Below, one piece after another: positions 36,135 through 44,014 of a DNA stretch of 64,000 nucleotides. Both the position numbers and the translations under genes were made by a program. This DNA comes from Bacteroidaceae bacterium. Its GTDB lineage: Bacteria > Bacteroidota > Bacteroidia > Bacteroidales > Bacteroidaceae. The DNA lies in NCBI GenBank assembly GCA_017427185.1, contig JAFRTJ010000025.1, forward strand, positions 1 through 64,000. The letters run 5' to 3'. The notes under the pieces were generated by a model. It was given only the letters and a program-made list of their open reading frames with translations, did not search any database and was not told the DNA's origin. Every line of letters begins with the position of its first letter. Position 1 is the first letter of the stretch.

Positions 36135-36142
36135 CAAAAGTA
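36135..36142 (-). promoter_or_regulatory. Possible -7 element for the duplicated-module gene
   Basis: The minus strand reads TACTTTTG, a TAnnTTTG match, 140 bases upstream of ATG 35995. No consensus -33 is present. The rest of the 36011-36308 gap holds two copies of CTGCGTTAAAGA (about 36101 and 36210) and no gene. Confidence 0.35.
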
Positions 36143-36308
36143 AACAAAAAATCTGAGAGAACAATTCCTTTTGAAGGATTATTTCATGTAAAAAAAAATG
36201 TGGCTGTGACTGCGTTAAAGATTAGGCACGCCCAACAAGACATTACCGCCTAAAATTCAAACCGCAAGACTATTTGTTGCAGATTTTGGAAAAAAAACAT
36301 GCGAAAAG

Positions 36309-36340
36309 TTTGCGAGATTGAAATAAATATCATATCTTTG
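36309..36340 (+). promoter_or_regulatory. Promoter and overlapping dyad for metY
   Basis: TTTG at 36309-36312, 20 bases, then TATCTTTG at 36333-36340, a full consensus match. The dyad TTTGCATC-AAA-GATGCAAA (36337-36355) overlaps the end of the -7 box and the expected start point, where a repressor could bind. The leader is only about 35 nt, too short for a SAM riboswitch. Confidence 0.8.
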
Positions 36341-36379
36341 CATCAAAGATGCAAAAACAAAACAAAAAAATAATAGAAT

Positions 36380-37657
36380 ATGAAAAAGAATCTCGAGACA
36401 ATCTGCGTTCACGGCGGCTGGAAGCCCAGCAAGGGCGAGCCACAACAACTTCCCATCTATCAGAGCACAACTTACAGATACGAAACCAGCGAGCAGATGG
36501 CCCGCCTTTTTGACCTGAAGGACGAAGGCTATTTCTATACACGTCTGGCCAACCCAACCAACGACATGGTGGCCAAGAAGATTGCTGCCCTAGAAGGCGG
36601 CGTGGGTGCCGTGCTTACCTCCAGCGGCCAGGCTGCCAACTTCTATGCCATCTTCAACATCTGCGAGGCTGGCGACCACTTCATCACTAGCAACACCATC
36701 TATGGCGGCACGTTCAATCTCTTCGGTGTGACGATGAAGAAGCTGGGCATCGAGTGTACTTTCATCGATCCCGACTGGGACGACGAGCGCATCGAGAAGG
36801 AGTTCCGGCCCAACACGAAATGCTTCTTCGGCGAGACCATCAGCAACCCAGGAGGCAATGTGTTCGACATCGAGCGCTTCGCCAAGATGGCCCACAAGCA
36901 CGGTGTGCCCCTCATCGTGGACAACACGTTCGCCACCCCCATCAACTGCCGTCCGTTTGAATGGGGATGCGACATCGTGACACACTCCACGACGAAGTAC
37001 ATGGACGGGCATGCCACGCAGGTAGGAGGTTGTGTGGTGGACAGCGGCAACTTCGACTGGGACGCCCACAGCAAGAAGTTCCCTGGCTTGACGACACCCG
37101 ATGAGAGCTACCACGGACTGACCTACACGAAAACTTTCGGCAAGAAGGCGTACACGACCAAACTCGTCTCCCAGCTCATGCGTGACCTTGGCTCCATTCC
37201 TGCCCCCCAGAACTCTTTCCTGCTTAATCTCGGACTCGAAACGCTCCACCTGCGCATGCGCCAACATTGCGCGAACGCACAAAAGGTTGCTGAATGGCTG
37301 GAGAAAAACCCGAAAGTGGGTTGGGTAAACTACTGCGGCCTACCGTCCAACAAGTATTATGCCCTCGCCCAGAAGTACATGCCCAACGGCTCGTGCGGCG
37401 TAATAGCCTTCGGCTTGAAAGGCAGTCGCGAGGAGGCCATCAAGTTCATGGACAACCTGGATTTCATCTCCATCGTGACACACGTTGCAGATGCCCGCAC
37501 CTGCGTGCTCCATCCTGCCAGTCACACCCATCGTCAACTCTCGGACGAGCAGTTGCGCGAAGCTGGTGTGGCCCCCGATCTTGTTCGACTCTCCGTAGGC
37601 ATCGAGAATGTTGACGACATCATCGCTGACTTGGAACAGGCAATGGCGAAGATGTAG
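36380..37657 (+). CDS. metY: O-acetylhomoserine (thiol)-lyase, Cys/Met metabolism PLP enzyme
   Basis: The 425-residue PLP enzyme should convert O-acetylhomoserine and sulfide to homocysteine (MetY type). The length and opening (ICVHGGWKPSKGEPQQLPIY) are typical. Visible sites are YTRLANPTNDMVAKKIAALE (about 53-72), SSGQAANF, the PLP-ring Asp region VDNTFATPINC, and the Schiff-base Lys in HSTTKYMDGHA (about 215). Cystathionine gamma-synthases share the fold but are usually shorter, near 380-400 residues, and lack this long form, so MetY is favoured; substrate identity is inferred. Codon use is richer in C and G than in several neighbours, which suggests high expression. Confidence 0.92.
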   Translation: MKKNLETICVHGGWKPSKGEPQQLPIYQSTTYRYETSEQMARLFDLKDEGYFYTRLANPTNDMVAKKIAALEGGVGAVLTSSGQAANFYAIFNICEAGDHFITSNTIYGGTFNLFGVTMKKLGIECTFIDPDWDDERIEKEFRPNTKCFFGETISNPGGNVFDIERFAKMAHKHGVPLIVDNTFATPINCRPFEWGCDIVTHSTTKYMDGHATQVGGCVVDSGNFDWDAHSKKFPGLTTPDESYHGLTYTKTFGKKAYTTKLVSQLMRDLGSIPAPQNSFLLNLGLETLHLRMRQHCANAQKVAEWLEKNPKVGWVNYCGLPSNKYYALAQKYMPNGSCGVIAFGLKGSREEAIKFMDNLDFISIVTHVADARTCVLHPASHTHRQLSDEQLREAGVAPDLVRLSVGIENVDDIIADLEQAMAKM

Positions 37658-37692
37658 GAGGAAACTAATATTTTGGACATTTCATTTTATAA

Positions 37693-39711
37693 ATGAATAA
37701 AGTCATCATCACCTTGCTCCTTGCCTTGGCCACGGTCACGGCACATGCCCACTTGACGGACTGGCGTAACATTTCGAGCAAGAACTTCGTGATGAAAATC
37801 ATCCACGACAAGAACTTCCTATACGTGGGCACGAGGGGCGGAGGCATCGTGAAGATTGACAAGCAGAGCGGCTTGCAGACGGTGCTCAAACGCGCCGACG
37901 GGAGCATGACAGGAAATTTCATTGCCGACATGGCATTTCACAACGGCGAGCTGTGGATTGGCACGGAGTTCAACGGCTTGACAAAGGTGACTGACGGTGG
38001 CATCGAGAAATTCGACAAGAGGAATGCCGGCTTTCGCATCAACCAGCACTTTTCCGGCTTCTATTTCAATGCCGACGGAACCATGCTCGTGGGTAGTATC
38101 GCATCTTTGTATACTTTCGACGGCAAGAAATGCACAGCCACTTACGACATCAACCCGCTTAGCCCCTACTCCTACGTCAAGAAGATTAGGGCCGACAGGG
38201 ACGGACGTATATGGGTGGCGTGCTACGATGCGTTGAACGAGTATAACCTCTGTGTATTTACGCCCAATGATTTGATGCCGTACAAAATTCCATACGGGAA
38301 AGCAAACAATATCGAAACCGACAAAAACGGATTCCTGTGGATAGCGACCAACAATGGGATTGTCAAATTCGATGGAAACGATTTCACACACTACACACCT
38401 GACAATTCGTCCCTGCCCGAGACGAACATCGCGGACCTGACTATCGACGAACAAGGCAATCTGTGGTTGATGGGAGACCGCTTCATCACCAAATATGATG
38501 GCACGGACTTCACAGCCTATCCCTATCAGTTGAACGTCTCGAACGATTATCTGCTGACCATCGATCTCGATAACGACAACGTATATGTAGGTTCGCGCTT
38601 CGAGGGCTTGCATAAGCTCACGGATAACGGACTGACAGCCATCCCGCTCATAGACAACCAATTCTACGACAGCGGCATATCCTATTCCAGTGGCTGCATT
38701 GATGGCAAAGGGATTTTCTGCGCCAACTCACAGAATGGTTTCCAGACATACGACATCGAGACGGACGAATGTCATATTGAACCTATGGGAGTGATTGCCC
38801 AAACGGAGACCGACCGTAACGGCAACGTCTGGTTACTCTGGCCCTGGTTTGCTACTGACACCTGCCTCGTGGAACTAACAGCAACGGGCAAGAAAGCCTA
38901 CATGAGAACCGACTATCCATTCAGCGAAGCCGACGCCACCCTCATCAAGTTCGACCGCAAGAACCGTCTCTGGATAGCCACAAACAAGGGTCTCTACATG
39001 CGCGACGGCGAGACGTGGACGGCCTACAACAAGAGCAATTCCATTCTCTCCAAGACAGTCCAGTGCATGACCTTCGACAATAGCAACCGGCTCTGGTGCG
39101 GCACCTTCGGCGCTGGTCTGTTCTGTTTCGACGGCACACGATGGAGCAACTACACCACCTCCAATTCCTCCATCCCGTCCAATTACGTGGGCACGGTGAC
39201 CGTCGATAACAACGATGTCCTTTGGCTGAACTGCCGCGACCCTCGCTATCCCGACAAAATGGGGTCAGAATTCGGCTTAGGTCTGACTCTTTTCGACGGA
39301 AATACATGGACGACCTACAACCACAACAACTCGCCGCTGCCGAGTGACTGCTTCTGGGACGTGCAGGTAGATTCCGACAACCGTCTATGGTTAGCCACCG
39401 CAGGAGACCTCAGCCTTGTCGGCCTTGTCTGTTTCGATGGAGCCGAGTGGACTGTCTACAACACCGACAACTCAGGCATCGTCCTCAATGAGGTAACAAA
39501 AATCACTCTCGACCCAAAGCACGACCTCATCTGGCTTACCCATCACCCCGGCCTCGGTCTCTCCGTCGCCAAAATGAACTGCCAAGCCTCCAACGTCCGT
39601 CCCGTCACGGTTTCCACGTCATCCGATGTGTATTACGATTTACAAGGAAGACATAGCAATTATCCAACTCATGGAATTTACATCACTAAAGGCAAGAAGA
39701 TCCTCAAGTGA
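37693..39711 (+). CDS. Secreted beta-propeller protein with two-component-regulator-type propeller repeats
   Basis: The 672-residue protein has a signal peptide (MNKVIITLLLALATVTAHAH). It then consists of blades of the form D-x-x-N-x-LWxAT-xx-GLxxYDG-xxWTxYxxxNS (for example NRLWIATNKGLYMRDGETWT and FDGTRWSNYTTSNS), 11 or more in all, as in the sensor part of hybrid two-component systems. There is no membrane helix, histidine kinase or response-regulator domain, so it is a free-standing secreted propeller. It ends with a short YYDLQGRHSN ... GIYITKGKKILK tail of the type seen on secreted Bacteroidales proteins. It lies 35 bp after metY, but a functional link is unlikely. Its ligand is unknown. 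Confidence 0.83.
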   Translation: MNKVIITLLLALATVTAHAHLTDWRNISSKNFVMKIIHDKNFLYVGTRGGGIVKIDKQSGLQTVLKRADGSMTGNFIADMAFHNGELWIGTEFNGLTKVTDGGIEKFDKRNAGFRINQHFSGFYFNADGTMLVGSIASLYTFDGKKCTATYDINPLSPYSYVKKIRADRDGRIWVACYDALNEYNLCVFTPNDLMPYKIPYGKANNIETDKNGFLWIATNNGIVKFDGNDFTHYTPDNSSLPETNIADLTIDEQGNLWLMGDRFITKYDGTDFTAYPYQLNVSNDYLLTIDLDNDNVYVGSRFEGLHKLTDNGLTAIPLIDNQFYDSGISYSSGCIDGKGIFCANSQNGFQTYDIETDECHIEPMGVIAQTETDRNGNVWLLWPWFATDTCLVELTATGKKAYMRTDYPFSEADATLIKFDRKNRLWIATNKGLYMRDGETWTAYNKSNSILSKTVQCMTFDNSNRLWCGTFGAGLFCFDGTRWSNYTTSNSSIPSNYVGTVTVDNNDVLWLNCRDPRYPDKMGSEFGLGLTLFDGNTWTTYNHNNSPLPSDCFWDVQVDSDNRLWLATAGDLSLVGLVCFDGAEWTVYNTDNSGIVLNEVTKITLDPKHDLIWLTHHPGLGLSVAKMNCQASNVRPVTVSTSSDVYYDLQGRHSNYPTHGIYITKGKKILK

Positions 39712-39766
39712 CACAAGAATAATGAGGCAATATTATCCCCTTTAGGCATCTTTACTTGATTACGAC

Positions 39767-42595
39767 TTAATCCAATACGTTTTGATCCGACGTACAAAGG
39801 CTTACAGGTCCCAAAAGTCCCATGGAAGCAACTCGTTGACCTCTGGTCCACCTCTGAGCAACCGGATTGTCGCGAAGCGATTTGACATAGTTCCCCAAAG
39901 TAGTGGTGCAACGTAGGGTAATTTCATTCTGGCCTTTGTGAAGCATGCCTGACACATCCCACATGCGATACCCATACCACTTACGACCCAAACTCCGCCC
40001 ATTCAGAATGAGTTCCGTCACAGAGTGGTTCGTATCTCCTGCATCCAAAATGCTTATCGAGGCAGGATCATCCACTTCGATGGTCGTGGTGTACTCAATG
40101 TCGCCAGCAAAAGTCTGAGTACGGCTGTCGGCAGACAAATCAAAGAGTTTTTCTGTGAAAATATCAAATCCTTCGCCCGTGATAGCGTGATGAAGATGAA
40201 GCCTCCAAGGCTGACTGACCACCATCTTAGGCTCACCGTTGCGTCTGAGATCGCGATATGGCTCCCCATCCGTCTCGTCGCTGAAGACGATGAGTTTGCT
40301 CTCTTCCGGCTGAAGATACAGTTCCAACCCGTCCTGCCAATCAGGGAGCAGATAACGTTTGCCCGTCTCGGCATCCCATATCCAAGCTTTCTTGTCCTGG
40401 CTGACATGAGGGAAACGGAGTGTCTGGGAATTCTCCTGAGTAGCACTATAATTGGTAACGAAGAAGACATCCTCGTTCGGACTCTTGTAGTGGTTCTGGC
40501 TCAGAAAAACGCCAGGCTGGCTGAAGATAACATCTTGGTTGATACCGTACTTCTGCTGCAAGGAAATCCACCACGCAAGCATGTCATCGCCTGTAGGAGC
40601 ATTCACTACGGCAAAGGAGGAAGGATACTTCTCTGCTAATCCTGAGATGGCTTTCTGCACGGCTGCATCACGTTTCTTGGCATCCTTCAACCCGTAAGAT
40701 TTACATGGACTTTTCTCGATACAGATTACTTTTCCACCCGATTTGACGAAAGCGCGAAGCTTGCGGGCAGCCGCAGGAGACATACTCTCAACTTTGGTCA
40801 GCAAAAGGGTATTGTACTGGCGCGGGCCATAGACGAGCTGACCTTTCTTGACTTTCCCTTTCTCCAAGATCATCTCACTAATGTAGTCACAGTTGCTGCC
40901 AGATTGATGGATAGCTTCCCACAAGTGGTAGGCATAGACAGGATAAATGTGGTCGGGGAACGGATCGCGCTGTCCGCCCAACTTGCTCCACATATCTTCG
41001 AAAGCAGGCAGAATGGCAATATCGGCCTGCATCACCGTATTTTGGAAGAGAGCTGACAAACGTGCCTTATAATCGGCCCACAGACGGAAATGAGGCCACC
41101 AGGAATTCTTCTCATTAAAATAGCATCCATAACGTACCCATCCTGGGAAAGGAGTTTCTGCAGGGGTGTAGTTGAAACCATGCAGAATGGATTGGTTAAC
41201 GCCCGAAAGGTTGCTCATGTCGCCCGTCATCTTGATGTTGTCGAGCGTGGTAAAGAAGACCATCGTCGTGTTCGTTTGTTCCTCGCAACTGACGATATTG
41301 TTGCCAGCAAGGAAAGAACCGGAAGCCGTCAGTTTGTTGTTGATGGAATAACTGGTGGGATGGGCGCCGAAAGGAATATGTGTATAGCCCGTCGAAGGTC
41401 TCATCCAAGTCTCACATTCAGGAATGTCGAGTATCATGCTCGACTCCACGGGATGAAGCCCTCGGCCATATGCCTGTATGCGTGACTTCAGTTCATTGGC
41501 GGCACACCATTGGTTGAAGGGAGTTAGGAACCCTTCCAAGAAACGCTCGCGCATAGTCCTCTCAAAATCGTTGCGGACACGTTCAATCAAGTCAGCAGCC
41601 TGGTTGCTGAGTGCCATCTCAGAGCCATACTTCTCTCTGACTGGATTTCCCATCGCCCCGACCTTGAAAATGACATAAGGCAGGTAAGGCGATATGTCGT
41701 ATCCACGGCGTTTAAAGAACTCGTCGCGCATATAATCGTCCCAGTTGGACCCTTCCGTTTCGAAGCTGTCGCAGAAAGCAGCTCTCATGTAAGCTCCCAT
41801 GTTTCCCATAACGGGAGTAAGAGAAGAGGAAAGTCGATTCAAATAGCTCTGGGCAGCATTCTTGTCGTAGTGATTGAGCACGGGACCTTGGGCGCCAGGA
41901 GCACCATTGATGACAGACATGAAACCCGTCAGTTTCACAAAGCAATAGAGAACATAGTCGCCATCGGAGGGAGCTGTGAGAGTAATCTGACTGCTCCCCA
42001 CGAGATGATCGTAGCTGATGCCTTCCGTGAAGTCTGTGATACGTTTGGGCATAAGGCGCAGAAAGACAAGTTCCTTGTCAGGGTTGGGATACGGCGAATG
42101 GATGGGTGGATTCACCCTTGCCAAGATATCCTGCACGTTCATCTGGAACTGCTGACCTCGCTGGAGCTCGAAGGTTTCTATCGTGAGCAACTGTTGCTGC
42201 TGTTCGCGTGGCAGATACTCAGAACCGAAAGGCCACCCACTTCCCACAATCATATCAGCGACCATGCCTCTGTCACGACAACCATCTACGGCAACCTTCA
42301 CCATCTGACACCATTCAGGGCTACACCATTCCAAAGTACGAATGCCAATGCTGTCGCCACCAGGAAAAGCGATAGGATTGATTTCCACGCCACCGATTCC
42401 AGCCTCTTTCATGACATCCAATTCACGAAGGATTTCGTGAGCAGTCACTTTATCACCATTCCACCACCAACGAACCTGAGGGCGATACTTCATTTCGGGA
42501 TTACTGAACGTCTGGAACAGGGCAGACTCAGCCATCACTGATGTGCACCAGAACAATAAGACAAGCCCTAAAAGGCAATGTTTCATACGTGTCAT
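39767..42595 (-). CDS. GH106-type alpha-L-rhamnosidase, exported
   Basis: The 942-residue product has a signal peptide (MKHCLLGLVLLFWCTSVMA; ATG 42595 or 42586) and opens with the family signature VRWWWNGDKVTAHEILRELD followed by AGIGGVEINPI. A long TIM barrel follows, with SGWPFGSEYL and a CEEQTNTTMVFF region. The C-terminal galactose-binding-like beta-sandwich (about 830-942) has the usual ITLRCTTTLGNY. GH106 enzymes remove terminal alpha-L-rhamnose from pectic glycans such as rhamnogalacturonan II. Catalytic residues were not assigned by eye. It is the last gene of a run of four hydrolases and follows the preceding gene after 25 bp. Confidence 0.85.
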   Translation of the reverse strand: MTRMKHCLLGLVLLFWCTSVMAESALFQTFSNPEMKYRPQVRWWWNGDKVTAHEILRELDVMKEAGIGGVEINPIAFPGGDSIGIRTLEWCSPEWCQMVKVAVDGCRDRGMVADMIVGSGWPFGSEYLPREQQQQLLTIETFELQRGQQFQMNVQDILARVNPPIHSPYPNPDKELVFLRLMPKRITDFTEGISYDHLVGSSQITLTAPSDGDYVLYCFVKLTGFMSVINGAPGAQGPVLNHYDKNAAQSYLNRLSSSLTPVMGNMGAYMRAAFCDSFETEGSNWDDYMRDEFFKRRGYDISPYLPYVIFKVGAMGNPVREKYGSEMALSNQAADLIERVRNDFERTMRERFLEGFLTPFNQWCAANELKSRIQAYGRGLHPVESSMILDIPECETWMRPSTGYTHIPFGAHPTSYSINNKLTASGSFLAGNNIVSCEEQTNTTMVFFTTLDNIKMTGDMSNLSGVNQSILHGFNYTPAETPFPGWVRYGCYFNEKNSWWPHFRLWADYKARLSALFQNTVMQADIAILPAFEDMWSKLGGQRDPFPDHIYPVYAYHLWEAIHQSGSNCDYISEMILEKGKVKKGQLVYGPRQYNTLLLTKVESMSPAAARKLRAFVKSGGKVICIEKSPCKSYGLKDAKKRDAAVQKAISGLAEKYPSSFAVVNAPTGDDMLAWWISLQQKYGINQDVIFSQPGVFLSQNHYKSPNEDVFFVTNYSATQENSQTLRFPHVSQDKKAWIWDAETGKRYLLPDWQDGLELYLQPEESKLIVFSDETDGEPYRDLRRNGEPKMVVSQPWRLHLHHAITGEGFDIFTEKLFDLSADSRTQTFAGDIEYTTTIEVDDPASISILDAGDTNHSVTELILNGRSLGRKWYGYRMWDVSGMLHKGQNEITLRCTTTLGNYVKSLRDNPVAQRWTRGQRVASMGLLGPVSLCTSDQNVLD

Positions 42596-42620
42596 AAAAA
42601 AGTGGATTTATCAGAGAAGA

Positions 42621-43979
42621 TTAAACATTCTGCTTGTGACACCATTCAGTCAGCATTTGAATGGCAGTCGACAGCACACCTGCAGAGCCCTTGTATTTCC
42701 AGGAACCGGAAGGCTTATTGCCAGGACCATACCATTCGTTGAAGTCACCGTTTTCTATCACACGATCCAACATGGGCCCCATTTCCGTATAAGCTTCCTC
42801 GATAAATCCGTATGCAATGAGTTGCTGAATCATCCTGCCACCGAACCAAGTCCAGTCTCCTCCGTTCTGGTAGCCATAGAGATGTTCCATTAGTCCATAG
42901 AAGAAACCTTCAGGATAAGGAGGATATATAGTCAGTCCAATCGTTGCCATTCCTGAAGCTTCCACGTTGCGGAGCATATCGCTGTTGCATCGAGCCACTT
43001 CTTCCTTGCTAAGCAGACCAGCTTCGATGGCTACTGCAGTACCTCCATGATAATACACTTCCTCTTCGTTGAAGCCTCCTGGAATGGGAGATTCATCGAG
43101 ATAGATATGCGGGATAAACTTCTCTCGTTTGCTGTCCCATAGCAACTTTCTGGCCTGCTGTTTAATTCCCTCATAGAAGTTCTGTTCCTCCTCTGTAGCG
43201 ATACCGAGTTGCTTCATGTCATTTATAGCAATGAGGAGCATGGCGTTATCGTAGATATCTATAGCCATATAGCTATACTGGTTGATGTCTATCATGTCCT
43301 GATTGATGATTTTAGCGCCGCGGGGTATTGGCTGCACATCACCCCAGTCAGCAGTCATCGCTCCGTAAATGAGACCGTGTTCATTACTGTATCGTTCACG
43401 CTTCAAGTAGCCCAACATCTGGTGTATCCTCTCCTCAACCGTTGATTCACCAATCTGCTCGTCGAGAATGGACTTGTCGCCAGTCTTGGTAATATATTTA
43501 TAGACGGCCTGAATGAGCGATGTCTCCTGGTCGGTCTCCACCGTATTCTTGAATCCAACATGGGTGGTATCTAACGGCGAGTAGTAAAGAACAGTATCTT
43601 CCCCGTTGAATCCAGAAGCGTCGTTAACGACATATCCGTCTATCATCTCTCCGTTGGGTTGTTGCATACGGAAGAAAATCAGCAATGCCTCTCTAACTTC
43701 TTCTACAGGAACGACATCGAGTGATGTCAGGATAAAGGTGTTCAGGTCCCGTGCCCATATTTCTGAGTAACCGCTTCCTGCATTGAATCCTTGCTTTAGT
43801 AGCTCTCGTGCCATGCTATCCACCTTCTGCAATCTCTCGTCCTGAAGTATCTTTTGGGCAAGCTCCTTATTCCGGTTAGGACCACAACTGATAGCACAAA
43901 ACATTGCCATCAACAGCATCGGTAAGATGATGAGACACATTCTCATTCTTTTCTCATGACTACTTTTCATATTATTCAT
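42621..43979 (-). CDS. Lipoprotein (alpha/alpha)6-barrel glycoside hydrolase (amylo-alpha-1,6-glucosidase/GH63-like)
   Basis: From ATG 43979 the product has 452 residues with a lipoprotein signal whose lipobox is MFCAISC (Cys at about 32). The mature part shows helical-barrel hydrolase motifs: YSEIWARDLNTF with a candidate acid Asp (about 75), DQETSLIQAVYKY, and near the end GDWTWFGGRMIQ and FNEWYGPGNKPSG with a candidate base Glu. This pattern is shared by amylo-alpha-1,6-glucosidase, GH63 and related clans, and the exact family is not certain. The frame extends to 44090 but that would overlap the GH78 gene; the chosen ATG is 35 bp past its stop. A second ATG is at 43970. Its operon place suggests trimming of the same rhamnosylated glycan. 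Confidence 0.78.
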   Translation of the reverse strand: MNNMKSSHEKRMRMCLIILPMLLMAMFCAISCGPNRNKELAQKILQDERLQKVDSMARELLKQGFNAGSGYSEIWARDLNTFILTSLDVVPVEEVREALLIFFRMQQPNGEMIDGYVVNDASGFNGEDTVLYYSPLDTTHVGFKNTVETDQETSLIQAVYKYITKTGDKSILDEQIGESTVEERIHQMLGYLKRERYSNEHGLIYGAMTADWGDVQPIPRGAKIINQDMIDINQYSYMAIDIYDNAMLLIAINDMKQLGIATEEEQNFYEGIKQQARKLLWDSKREKFIPHIYLDESPIPGGFNEEEVYYHGGTAVAIEAGLLSKEEVARCNSDMLRNVEASGMATIGLTIYPPYPEGFFYGLMEHLYGYQNGGDWTWFGGRMIQQLIAYGFIEEAYTEMGPMLDRVIENGDFNEWYGPGNKPSGSWKYKGSAGVLSTAIQMLTEWCHKQNV

Positions 43980-44014
43980 GCTTTGGAGTTTATCAAATAA
44001 AAATATTGAATGGT

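Noticed and set aside
36341..36380. SAM riboswitch before metY
   Set aside because: The predicted leader is only about 35 nt and shows no conserved aptamer core.
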